From Rutpela maculata (Eukaryota; Arthropoda; Insecta; Coleoptera; Cerambycidae), in contig OW386285.2 of assembly GCA_936432065.2 (NCBI GenBank), positions 104,165,869-104,229,868 of the forward strand: 64,000 bases of DNA, written 5' to 3'. A program made the position numbers and the translations under genes. The notes below the pieces were generated by a model, which worked only from the letters and a program-made list of their open reading frames with translations, searched no databases and was not told the origin of the DNA. The first letter of the stretch is position 1; every line of letters starts with the position of its first letter. This document shows, in pieces, positions 35,766 to 47,349 of this stretch.

Positions 35766-36301
35766 ATCTTACCACAAAACTTGAATGAATATCGTTCAAG
35801 AATTATATTTCAACGGATTAGATACATTATTATGAAATATATATACATTGGTAAAATATAAAAACAAAAAAAAAATTATAGGAAATAACATTTCGCAAGA
35901 TTTCTATTTAAATACAAATGACGGAAATTATGAAAAAAAATTTTTTTTTTATTTAAATGATTAATAACTTTTTTATTTACTGATTGATTTTTTTCACAAA
36001 CAATAGGGTTCTTCCTCTAGCTAACGCTAACTTACTTTCCAAATTTCAATACAATCGGACTTTTCTTTCTTAAGTTATCGTGCTTACAAGAAACGTGACG
36101 GACGGACGGACAGACAGACGGTCATTTTGAAAGTTGTTCAGAATCCGTTCACTAACATAATGATATGAACATTTTTTCTCTACGAGCGATATTTACTGAT
36201 TTAGAAATGTGTCGATCAAATACAATATACTCTTCATTTTTGCGAAGAGTATAATAAAGTACGAGTTCATTTTCTTGAAAAAGCCATTCAATGCTGTTAA
36301 A
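35766..36301. other. Repeat family C fragment, no gene
   Basis: Contains ACGGACGGACGGACAGACAG, AGTTGTTCAGAATCCGTTC and GCGAAGAGTATAATAAAGTA. Related pieces recur at 42650, 43075-43180 and, inverted, 48480-48700. A dispersed noncoding repeat. Confidence 0.55.
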
Positions 36302-37663
36302 TAAATAAGCCGGAAAATGTGGAAAAGTGGTGGAACAGCACCTATTTGAAAAATCCTTTGTTTCACGTGTTCCCTAGACCCCTAGGAACATTCATCAGCA
36401 TTGACCCCTGCAATGAGGAAATTAGGGGGGTTTGAAGAGCCCCAAAAAGTAGCTGTCATAAATTTTTTTATAAAATTAATATTTCGCCTCGGAAATGAGC
36501 TCTAGGAGATTTTTTGGATCGCTGATCAGGAATCCGAGGTCCAAATTGAGAAATTCCATAGTCCAGTATGGAATTCGTGCCATTCTTTTAATGAAAATTC
36601 CACTCTTTCGGGCGGAAATTTAAATATGAATATTGTGCTGCGAAGTGTGCTCTAGGAGGTTTTTTGGGTCGCTGATCATGATTTTGAGGTCCAAATTCAA
36701 GAATTCCATATTCTGTACTGGAATTTGTGCTATTTTTCGTGTCGAATTTCACTTTGAAAAAAAAAATTATTTATGAATATTACGAGTATTCAAAATAATT
36801 TTTCAAGTCAATTTTACTTTGAAGAAAAAAGTTATGTATGAATATTACGAGCATTTCAAATTAATATACGTGGCAATTTTATAAACACTGCAGGAATGCA
36901 AGCAAATTTTTTCTTCTTTCAAGTGAGGTAAGTGATTAAAAGATAACAATTTTTATAAAAATATATCATTTATTGTGTTGGTACAAAAGGTGGTATTATG
37001 TGTGATAAAATAGTTATTAATTTATCATTTTTTTTATATATAATTTACACAATTTACATCAATCATAATCTGAATCATATTCGAGAACTGGTAATTCAGG
37101 ATTTGTTGGTTCCTTTTCAGTGTCACTTTCATCTTCCTGTTCATCCGGTATTTCAGCCGAACAAATCGATTCATTTTCGTGGAAAAACGTTAATATTTAA
37201 TTTTTTTCTGAAAAAATGGAATATTCCATGGCACGTATTCCAGTCGTGAATAGGGAATTCTTAAATTTGGACCTCGGAATCGGGATCAGCGACCCAAAAA
37301 ACCTCCTAGAGCATACTTCCGCAGCCCAATATTCATATTTAAATTTCCGTCCTAAAAAGTGGAATTTTCATTATAAAAAATGGCATGAATTCCATACTGG
37401 AATATGGAATTCCTCAATTTGGATCTTGGATTCGTGATCAGCGACCCAAAAAAAGGCGAAATATTAATTTATATATATGTATAATATAATTTTTTTAATA
37501 CTTTTTGGGGCACTTCAAACCCTCCTGACTTTCTCATTTTCGGAAGTAATGCAGATGTCAATGCTGATGAATGTTCCTGGGAGTCTAGGGAACACGTGCA
37601 ATGTTTCAAATCGGTGCTATTTCACCATTTTTCCACGTTTTACACTTTTTTCCGGCTTATTTA
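36302..37663. repeat. ~1.36-kb foldback element
   Basis: The ends mirror each other (TAAATAAGCCGGAAAA and CCGGCTTATTTA). Internal blocks recur inverted across the centre: CACGTGTTCCCTAGAC / GGGAACACGTG, and AGCCCCAAAAAGTA / ACTTTTTGGGGC. A GACCCAAAAAACCTCCTAGAG motif occurs in both arms, twice in the left arm. No coding region. Confidence 0.7.
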
Positions 37664-38215
37664 CTGGATTCTTGATCTAGATTTAAGTAAGATGATCAAA
37701 ACAGAACAAAGGACTACACATCTTGCTCTTTACTTCTGCGGCAAACATAAATTAGCGCAAAAATATACTCCAACACCGAGATGTATAAGCAAGTGATTTG
37801 CAAATTTTAGAGCAGTCTTTATATACAACTCATTACCAATTAATCCAATCAGGTAAATTCTAATCAAATTCAGTAACTCCTAATAACCGTAATATAATTT
37901 CGCTTTCAAAAAACCTCAATTCTAATTTTCTCCACTGTGCGACGTAATGATGAGACTAATGCCCGCCAAAGCCTTAGTTTCCTAGGACCTAGGATAACGG
38001 TGCCGCAATATTGGCGATTCAAATTAATTTTCCCGATTTGGTAACACGTGCTGCGTGACATCACGACGGAGATACATTATACGCATTGGACTCCATGGTA
38101 TAGGTTGTTCCAGCGGAGTTTTAAACAGTTTTACATTCTTAGTGTTTTTCTTGTTTGCTGATTAATTAGTAAATGTTGTATTGTTAATTAAATAATATTG
38201 TTATATTATTCAACA
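37664..38215. other. No gene seen
   Basis: AT-rich DNA without recognised features. Confidence 0.4.
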
Positions 38216-38411
38216 ATCCAGCAAGGATAACAGTATTATAAATATTAAAATAGAAATATATACGGATTTTGTTTAAAAAAATTCCTTGATGTAGAGGTTA
38301 AGACCGTATTTTTATCCAGCAAGGATAACAGTATTATAAATATTAAAATAGAAATATATACGGATTTTGTTAAAAAAAATTCCTTGATGTAGAGGTTAAG
38401 ACCGTATTTTT
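38216..38411 (+). repeat. 98-bp tandem duplication
   Basis: ATCCAGCAAGGATAACAGTA begins at 38216 and again at 38314. The two units are nearly identical, differing by a base in a T/A run. Confidence 0.95.
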
Positions 38412-38981
38412 ATTGATTAAATGTTTATTGATAGGAATAATAATAAGTCAACTATTTCTATATTCTTATCTGAACTGGTGTAATCTTCTTTGAAATGCAA
38501 AAAACAAACTGTCATATGACCGCCGACTTTTTCTCCATGTGCAACTTGTGTCGTCAAATTTTTCTTCTCTCGCCCTCCAAATTCATCGGTTATTAAAATT
38601 TTCTACCCTACTTTTGGAAAACTTGGAAACTTCTTGTATTCTTCCTAACCGAGTAGCACCTATAAGCAATATATGCAGATAAGCATATACTTTGATAATA
38701 AAATTGAAGAGACAACTTTAACTTTTAACTCCGGCGTGATGTCAATTTCTTAGTTTTAACGCAAGAGGGCGTAATTCTTAGCTAGAATCGCGAATACTGA
38801 CGACACGATGACTCTCAAAGATGCTTCAATTTTGTTCTTCACATTGATATAGTCGGAGCAAAGGATCCTTGAACTGACATCACTAATGCATGTAGCAGTC
38901 AAACTGTCGTTTATATATTGACGTCTCACTCCTTACGATCGAACTTCCTGTAATGGATATAAGGATGTATGTCTTCCACAG
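38412..38981. other. No gene seen
   Basis: Unremarkable sequence with somewhat higher GC toward the right end. Confidence 0.4.
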
Positions 38982-39224
38982 TCTACGACCTACGCATGCT
39001 CATTCTGCGCGTTAGATGTGAGAGTATTGACAATGCGTACGTCTAGACTACATAGAGCGCATCGGCCTCGTGATGAATCGACAGGGACCCGACATTGTCG
39101 GTACGCTTTGAAGATAATTGGAATTCCAGCGGACCAGTTCACTTTTACGAATGAGTTCAAAGCATGCCGACATGGCTGGGTCCCTGCCGCTGGATCGTGT
39201 GTAGACCCCTATACTGTAGGTAGT
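38982..39224 (+). CDS. Possible host exon (weak)
   Basis: An open frame of ~80 codons lies between a possible acceptor (CTTCCACAG, ending 38981) and a possible donor (GTAGTATTT near 39225). The base composition is clearly less AT-rich than the surroundings. It encodes Ala-Cys-Ser-Phe-Cys ... His-Arg-Ala-His and later Cys-Arg-His-Gly-Trp-Val-Pro ... Gly-Ser-Cys-Val-Asp-Pro-Tyr. I do not recognise a family. It may equally be part of an unidentified repeat. Confidence 0.25.
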
Positions 39225-40614
39225 ATTTAAGAACTATGTTTTATTTCTGCTTTCATAATTATAATTTTATACTATAATAGGTAGGTTGTAAGTTTTATTA
39301 TTCAGATTGTATTAAATAAAATACTTACTAATTAAGCAAATAATCTTACCTGTAGCTTCTTCATTTGTTTAACGAATTTCGCCAGTATACTTAGCGTTGC
39401 AATATCCTTCAAAATGGCCCGAAACAACTTCTCATTTCCGACGTGTTCCTGGCATGCTTGTACAATTATTATATCTTGTTTCACAGTAATTACCCATGTA
39501 ACTTAATTACCACAGTGACGTTTAACTCCGAATTTGTAGTAATTTTGTCTGTTGCTGAGAATTCTGAAATGTTCTCATTCCCTGCAGCAGGATCTCGGAG
39601 CAGATGAAAAGCCATTATACTCTGTTTGGTGAAGACAGAGATAATAAAAGTCATTGTAGGTGAAAATCTTCCAGAAACATAGTCAGGGTGTTATAAGAAA
39701 TGTTAATTTCTTACAGCATATTAGTACGGGAGCCAGCGACACTTTTAGTCACTATATTTGTTTAAACTTTTTTTTTTTCGATCATATTACTGTAACTTAT
39801 CCACAAAACAAACTCCTGCCACTTCATTAGCGGTCCAACGCTTGGGAGCAGCATTTTGGTGAATTGTCGGCACGTTGCGCAACCGAGGTTTGCCGCTAGC
39901 TTGAAGAAATGGTTAAGAACCGTTTTTTTTTCAGGTATCTCGGCTTCTGTTGAGGCCACATAAAAAACAAATACGGCGTTTTAAATTTTCCATGTTTTAT
40001 GTTAATGTGTTATGTTAATTTTCCATATTTTGTTCGTAGGACTGATAGCTTTTTGTTTATTGCGAAAGAGAGTTTGAAATGAGAGCGCGGCTCGCGGTTG
40101 TTCGCATTTTTCTCGATACGGGTAATTCCTACGAGAAAATTGTTCTACTTGAAAATTTTAGAGCAGGAAAAAACCTATCACATCATATTTTCGAACAATA
40201 GTTTACACTGCAACGCACCGCAAAGTCGGCATGTCAGTTTTTTTTATGTGTGGAGGATAGGAAAACACCGCCTAGATGTGCGGTAGTAGTGTGAGATTTT
40301 TACTCTCAGCGACAACGTGGAACCTTTCACGGCTTAATCAATTGTTATTTTCGATCGATAGAAGTTTATTCGTTCTCTTCGTCGGATTCGTTGTCGATGC
40401 CGTCCTGAACATAGATTTTCGGGAATTCTGTAACATTGTCGCATATTTTACCGCTGCAGTTTTGACATAACGGAGCATTTTATTCCAGCTTTGCTGCAAC
40501 CACAAGCTGTTCCCCACATTCCTTTGCCTTTATAGACTATTAAGCATTTTTATATATTTTCGTTAGTTAAAAACTTTTCATACATCTGCTGGCCAACCTC
40601 CGAAGAATAAACTC
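39225..40614. other. No gene seen
   Basis: No convincing coding sequence. Open frames at 39762-39959 and 40098-40470 lack domain character. Confidence 0.4.
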
Positions 40615-40980
40615 TGAGTATGATTTAAGAGTAAATTACGGCAAAACGAACATTATGATTGTAGCCTGATCAAATGAAAGCCACCGAGACATAGTATGCA
40701 TATATGATTGTGAGGCAGAAAACAAGATGGTATACCTTGGAACCCTTCTGAACAATACCAGCAACTGCGAATATGAAATATGACAAAAAATGCAGATGGT
40801 AAGATCGCTAATTTGCCAGTTGAGCAAAATTTGATGTGAAAAGAGTTCGGTGAGGTAGTATTCCTAACAGGCAACCGCGACAGGTGGCGGGATGTTGTCG
40901 ACGTGGCATACAACGAAGGGAAACCAACTAGAATAATGAATGGAGCAACCACAAATAATGAATGAATAAGGATATTTTAA
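40615..40980 (+). pseudogene. Degenerate LINE reverse transcriptase fragment
   Basis: Broken frames read Asn-Tyr-Gly-Lys-Thr-Asn-Ile-Met-Ile-Val, then Glu-x-Lys-Met-Val-Tyr-Leu-Gly-Thr-Leu-Leu-Asn, and finally Asn-Arg-Asp-Arg-Trp-Arg-Asp-Val-Val-Asp. The Lys-Thr-x-x-Met and Tyr-Leu-Gly elements are the conserved region after the catalytic motif of LINE reverse transcriptases, and the Trp-Arg ending is typical of their C-termini. Several stops. Confidence 0.55.
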
Positions 40981-42039
40981 CTGAATCCTAAAGAAGTGAT
41001 TCTTTAATTCTTTTACATAAAATCTAGAATATTTGTAGCGCTGAATTTTCTTATTTCATTTCCACTCGCAAGTCAATTAGATCAATTTACAAAGCTTCAA
41101 ATAAATCTGAATTTAAAGCCAAAAGCTTAACAAATGACAAAAATGCACAACTTCTGTAATATTATTTTATTGTAAAATAATTGTGTACATTTAAGGATTC
41201 CATTTTTAAAGAAAATGAAAAACCCAATATACGATATACGAATAGGTATGACTAACAAATTTTGTGTTAATAGACTTGGTTCCTATTCTAATAAAAGAAA
41301 CATAATTTGTTTCACCCTTATTTAATTTTCCACTGTGCGTGTTTCAACTCAGTTTCTGCTCAGTTTCCCAATGTAACCTACGTTTATTATGTCTCATTTT
41401 CTCTACATTTATGACATTTTTTATTACATCATAACGATTATTCCCACTTTAATGTGATTGCTATGACTGATAATAAAATGAGGGTTATCCATGAATACCT
41501 ACAATTTAAATTTGCTTTGAAACATTTTCATCAATTTAGTTGTGTGTTGTTCCACATTTATACTTAATTTTTATGCCTCTGAAGTAGTTTCTACAAACAC
41601 CAAGACACTTAAATACTTCACTCGAACACTATCACTCGACGCGAGTTTCGCCAATCGTGTTGGCATCATCTGGAGATAATTAAACAGTTTTAATCCATCA
41701 GAAAATGTATTAAAGTTTGGCGCGATGTTTCAATTTAAAACCTGAATCAGGTACCATTAAAAGGTATTTAAATATTTTTATAAACTCCTTTAGGATTACT
41801 TAATTTATACTACCCTTCACCTGACGCACACAAACATTCATGGGAAATTTCCACTGATTTCTGGTGCCGACAGGAATCGAATCGGCAACGAGACGACGGG
41901 CTTTTGGTATTAGTGCAGAGCCATCGTTACTTCCATGTTAAATAACCAAAATGTTGATTATTTATTTATTCAAATATAATAGTCTTGCTTGCATCTTGCC
42001 ATTTAATTTTTTTTTGTAATAAAATTTCTTTGGTTTCAG
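40981..42039. other. No gene seen; possible intron
   Basis: AT-rich, no features. It ends in a good splice acceptor (TTTGGTTTCAG) at 42039. Confidence 0.4.
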
Positions 42040-42115
42040 TTTTGGCAAAAGAACTGGAGGCAGCGCACGTCGGCAGAACGAATGTTTCGTGCTCGAACCA
42101 TCAGAGATGATTGTC
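42040..42115 (+). CDS. Probable internal exon of a host gene
   Basis: 76 nt flanked by a polypyrimidine-rich acceptor TTCTTTGGTTTCAG and an excellent donor GTAAGTATA. In the frame starting at 42041 it gives 25 uninterrupted codons, Phe-Gly-Lys-Arg-Thr-Gly-Gly-Ser-Ala-Arg-Arg-Gln ... Phe-Val-Leu-Glu-Pro-Ser-Glu-Met-Ile-Val, which looks like real protein. It is GC-richer than its surroundings. I cannot name the gene. If right, most of the window is introns of this plus-strand gene. Confidence 0.5.
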
Positions 42116-42674
42116 GTAAGTATAAAATCTTCAGACAGAGCGCTTATTGAACTAAGAAATTTTTTTGTAAATCGTCAAAGTGACATTGTAATATTATTTA
42201 AATTATTAAACTGTGAAAATCTAGTGACATAAGTAATAACTATCCTAAGGTAATTTTCAGCTTGATGTTATTTTGATTGATTATTTTCGCACATGTAATT
42301 AGAAATTAATAGGATTTCTATTTGATGAAAAACATTCCTGTTATAAATGCACTGCAATGTGCACGTTGGACAGGGTTGGCATAAAAACCCACCATTAGGA
42401 AAAAAACCGGTGGGTAAAATGACGCTCGCCCAGCCTTTCAATTGCCACGATGATTTACACCGTGGATGGCGAGGACAATATTTTTGTACATAATTTAAAA
42501 TAATTTTGATTTTGTGGGTAAAATGGGATGTGGGTTTTTGGTTTAGAAAAGTCCATGTGGGTTTTCGATTTATTGTAAAAATCACGCCTCACAAACGCTT
42601 AAACAATAATATAAATATAATAACATGTATCAGTTTGTCTGTCGTTATATTCTTCGCAAATACGAAAACGAAGA
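42116..42674. other. No gene seen
   Basis: AT-rich, intron-like. The family C repeat (CTTCGCAAATACGAAAACGAAG) begins near 42650 and is split by the SINE that follows. Confidence 0.4.
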
Positions 42675-43081
42675 GTAGTTGTATTTTTTTTTTTTTTTAC
42701 TATTTAACGTCGGCCTATTTCCGCTACCAAGGCCTATCACCGACGCCAGGAGACGAGCTACCCCAAACCTGGAAATTTTGCCGAACCTCTTCCCTTAAGA
42801 AGAGTAGGGATCTTTTACTTGCCTAACGTTTAATAGACAAGGGACCGCCTGCTTTACATCACCTCCGAAGGATGGTATATCCACTACGTAATCCTCGTCT
42901 GAAATTACGTAACTTCCGAGTATACACTGATATACAAGCCTCTAGAAGGTGGGACGAGAACGCTGTATTTCCCAAGATGGGTACCCCATCCAAGTACTAA
43001 CCGCGCTCGACGTTGCTTCAACGGAATATCGACTGATATTCACATTGAAGTCGCCTCTACGCTCGCCCCGTAGTTGTATTT
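42675..43081 (-). mobile_element. 5S rRNA-derived SINE with 12-bp target duplication
   Basis: On the minus strand the head contains AAGCAACGTCGAGCGCGGTT-AGTACTTGGATGGG and TGGGAAATACAGCGT, clear remnants of the 5S rRNA internal promoter and 3' part. A unique body (GACGTTAAATAG-complement side) and a poly-A tail (T-run at 42683-42698) follow. GTAGTTGTATTT flanks it at 42675-42686 and 43070-43081. Retrotransposed by a LINE in trans. Confidence 0.8.
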
Positions 43082-44065
43082 GATCGGCACATTCCTAAAA
43101 CGGTAACTATCGCTCGTAGAGAAAAACAATTAATATCGTTACTCATCGAATTCTGAACAGCTTTTACAATGTGTTAATATCGCATGGTCTGCGTATTAAA
43201 TAAAATACGCATTGCTATGGATATTACTTTTTCTGCCGCTCACAGCGTCAGAAAAAGTACTTTTACCTCCGTTGTTAATGGCAACGCACAGCTGTCTAAA
43301 AAGTCAAACTTTAATGCCATGAAATGTGTTATGAAATGTCATATTTTTCTGACGTTTGAAGAAAAAGTATATTTTACAAATACGCACCCCGGCCAAAAAC
43401 TAATAACATTATAAAGACGCGACACACAACAAGAGAAGCTCGTTTCTTAAGAGAGACAGACAAGATGCCAAATTAAACCTCCCGTAGTTCCTTTACGCCT
43501 GCGTCAACAGGTTAGCTTTCTCAAATCTGTCGGATATTCCAGAGACGGCTTTTACGTAGATGTATTATATTGTAGAAACTGAATGAGACATTCCCAAATA
43601 ATATAAAAACCACGAAATGATGAAATGTTATTAACGTTTCATCTTTGAACACTGATTTTGATGTCCTTCACAGCAGCAAAGTTGCCAGATTTAGTTGCCA
43701 ATTTAAATGCCCGAGGTCAAATTTCTCATGGGAGATATATGAATGGGATTGCTCCGTATGTCGCGTATTTATAGTATTATATTACTAGTTTTTGCCCCGG
43801 TCATGGTTCTTCTTAACAATTCCGAGGGCTCCTACAGTCACTGGCACGACTGGTCTATGAATTCCACATTCTGGTAACTTCTATTTGGAGTTCTGTAACT
43901 CTTTATACTTGCTCTGTTTTCTTGCTTATCTCGTTGGCGGGAATATATCGATCAGCAAACAGGACTTCTTTTTGTTATGTACGACGATGTTTGGTCGAAT
44001 CACGCGCGAATTTCTGTCAGTTATAATATAATAGAATATAAATGTGACGTCGCTGGTATCAACAA
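43082..44065. other. Repeat C remainder and unassigned DNA
   Basis: 43082-43180 continues the family C repeat interrupted by the SINE. The open frame 43184-43414 has no recognised domain. No gene called. Confidence 0.4.
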
Positions 44066-44411
44066 CCTTCTCAGTGTTTTTTTATATCTTTTTATTTAAC
44101 GTCGGCCTATTTCCTCTACCAGGGCCTATCACCGACGCCAGGAGACGAGCTACCCCCCAACCTGAAAATTTTGCCGATCCTTTTCTCGTAAAAAGAGGGA
44201 TCTTTTACTTACCTAGCATTTAATAGACAAGGGACCGCCTGCATAGCTTCCGGGTATACGCTGATATACAAGCCGCTGGAAGATGGGACGAGATCGCTGT
44301 GTTTCCCAAGATGGATTTCACCCATCCAAGTACTAACCGCGCTGCACGTTGCTTCACTGGAGTATCGAAATACAATCATAGGCAAGACACCTCCACGCTC
44401 GCCCCCTTCTC
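44066..44411 (-). mobile_element. Second 5S-derived SINE copy
   Basis: Shares the body (TTTAACGTCGGCCTATTTCC, CACCGACGCCAGGAGACGAG) and the 5S-like head (CCATCCAAGTACTAACCGCG, GTTGCTTCACTGG) with the copy at 42675-43081, with internal deletions. CCTTCTC on both sides may be the target duplication. Confidence 0.7.
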
Positions 44412-44676
44412 GCGAGCGTGGAGATGTCTTACGATATTCATAGTATTTTTGTGGCACCGGTATATTAAAGTGCATGTACATTGTACGATCGCCGTCACCT
44501 TAAACTCACCATCGTTAGAGATGCTCCCTTTCGAATCTTATTTGTAGTGGCGCGTGTTAGAAAGAGAGCGTCTCCAACAGCGGCGAGCTTAAGCTGACGC
44601 CGATTTTACATGACCCAATGGAGATATTTGCCCATATTTTTTGTGCCGGTGAGTGTACTCCGATGATGCCAGCGTA
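44412..44676. other. No gene seen
   Basis: Short unassigned segment between the SINE and the foldback element. Confidence 0.4.
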
Positions 44677-47349
44677 TAGACCCGGAGCCGGTGACACTGA
44701 AAGCCCCCTCATACGGAATTTTTATGTGAATTGCTAGTTAAGTTATAAATTATGCGAACAAAATAAGCTTGGTAAGCGTAGGTTTAAAAAGCCGAAAAAT
44801 GTTTAAAAAAATTAATTATTAGAAAAATGCAATAATGTTTTCCTCTCATCGCGGATATTGATTATTTATACTGTATTCGATAGAAAATTTCGTACTCTTT
44901 CAGAAAAAAATTACGCAAACCACTTTATTTTAAGTGTGTGAAGGGGGATGAAATTCCACCGTCATCTCGTGCAAACTTTTTTTTAAGTTCGTTTCGATGT
45001 GATCTTTAAAAATATATATGGGTATGCGGGCCCAAAAACTGCCGAAAGTATCCGGCATACCAGCTTTATTGCATGGTCTCGATTCACATCTATTGCAGAA
45101 AGTAGTATGTTAAACAAATTTGTTTTGGAGCAAAAGTTTTTATAGAATAAAATGTCTTGTTCCTTTCTTAGATTTAAAATTATATGAGGATAAATATGAT
45201 CAAAGCAATTATAGGAAAATTATTATTTTAGATGATTCAAACAATAAAATAAAGTTGATATAATTAACAAAAGGACCCCGTACGTTTCTTATGTAAAATA
45301 ATGCCCGGTGGATTTGGTTCAAATTGAAATATGTTATTTATGAAATTCTCCTGAATAAAAGTCTCCATGGGAGCAGTGCCAAAAAATTAAGTTTTTAAGT
45401 TATGGAGCTTTGAAGTTGTCTATCCGTGGTATATCAAATTCGGAACGAATTATGATGTGGCTGAAGAACAGCTCGAGTTTGACACGAATTTTCAAAATTA
45501 GAAATCCAACAAACTAAATTAGTCTCCTCCCTAGATATGGATCACAATACGAACCAGAAGTTGCATGATTAAGTCCATTTTAGGTTGAAATCTTTTTCAG
45601 TCTCAGTATAGACCTGCGTATTAAGTACTTATAAAAGCTAAATAAATGGATTTCAGGCCTCCTCGCTAGAGGAGGCCTGAGACAATAACACAGGGCTGAA
45701 GTCCGGACCGGAAGTTGCATAATTAAGTCCATTTTTAAGGATGAAAACTTTTTCAGCGTATATATAGATCTGCGTAATAATTACCTATTCTTGGTAAATG
45801 GACGAGTTTCAGGCCTCTACGCTAGATATGGACCACAATAACATAGCGCAGAAGTGCGAACCAGAAGTTGCATGATTAAGTCCATTTTGGAGGGTGCAAA
45901 CTTATGCAGTCTGTATATAGACCTAGGTAATAACTTCCAGTTCGCACTTCTGCGCTGTGTTATTGTAGTCCATATCGAGCGAGGAAGCCTGAAACCCGTT
46001 CATTTACCATGAATACGTAATTATTACGCAGGTGTAAATAATATATATGCTGAAATACTTTTCACCCTTCAAAATGAACATAATTATGCTACTTCCAGTT
46101 CAGACTTCAGTCCTGTGTTACTGTGGTCCATATCTAGTGAGCGGGCCTGAAATCCATTTATTTACCCTTTATACCAACTTAATGCGCAGGTCTATACTGA
46201 GATTAAAAAAGTCTTTACCCTTAAAAATGGACTTAATCATGCAACTTCCTGTTCGCACTTCTGCGCTGTGTTATTGTGGTCCATATCTAGCGTGAAGACC
46301 TGAAATTCGCCCATTTACCCTGAATACGATCATTACGCAGGTCTATATATACGCTGAAAAATTTTTACCCTTAAAAATGGACTTAATTATGCAACTTCCG
46401 ATTCGGACTTCAGTCCTGTGTTATTGTGGTTCATATCTAGCGAGGAGGCCTGAAATCCATTTATTTAGCCTTTATGCGTACTTAATACGAAGGTTTATAC
46501 TGAGACTGAAAAAGTTTTCACCCTAAAAATGGACTTAATCATGCAACTTTCGGTTCGTACTTCCGGTTCATATTGTGGTCCATATCTGGGGACGAGACTA
46601 ATTAGTTTGTTGGATTTCTAATTTTGAAAATTCGTGTCAAACTCGAGCTGTTCTTCAGCCACATCATAATTCGTTCCGAATTTGATATATCACGGATAGA
46701 CAACTTCAAAGCTCCATAACTTAAAAACTATTAATTTTTCGGCCTTGCTCCCATGGAGACTTTTATTCAGGATTATTTCATAAATAACATATTTCAATTT
46801 GAACCAAATCCACCGGACATTATTTTACATAAGATACATGCGGGGTCCTTTTGTTAATTATATCAACTTTATTTTATTGTTTGAATCATCTAAAATAATT
46901 TTCCTATAATTCCTTTGATCATATTTATCCTCTTATAATTTTAAATCTAAGAAAGGAACAAGACATTTTATTCTATAAAAACTTTTACTCCAAACAAATT
47001 TGTTTAATATACTACTTTTTGTAATAGATGTGAATCGAGACCATGCAATAAAGCTGGTATGCCGGATACTTCCAGCAGTTTTTGGGCCCGCATAACAAGA
47101 TATTTTTAAAGATCACGTCGAAACTAACTTAAAAAAAAAGTTTGCACTTGATGACGGAGAAATTTCATCCCCCTTCACACACTTCAAATAGGTATGCTAC
47201 ACCCGTCCGGCCAAATAAACATTTTTTCGGCTTTTTAAATCTACGCATACCAAGCTTATTTTGTTCGTATAATTTGTAACTATCAATTCACATAAAAAAT
47301 TTTCGATTCCGCTATTAGGGGACTTTCAGTGTCACCGGCTCTGGGTCTA
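44677..47349. repeat. 2.67-kb foldback element with internal tandem blocks
   Basis: Termini TAGACCCGGAGCCGGTGACA and TGTCACCGGCTCTGGGTCTA mirror each other, and the inverted arms extend about 0.9 kb inward (for example CACATCATAATTCGTTCCGA in opposite orientations). The centre (45530-46600) has about eight ~150-bp units in both orientations with GACTTAATCATGCAACTTCC and ATTGTGGTCCATATCTAG. GTA flanks both ends, a possible 3-bp target duplication. No coding region. Confidence 0.85.

Noticed and set aside
42890..43069. A functional 5S rRNA gene
   Set aside because: Only parts of the 5S sequence match, with insertions and a SINE body, A-tail and target duplication; it is a retroposon.
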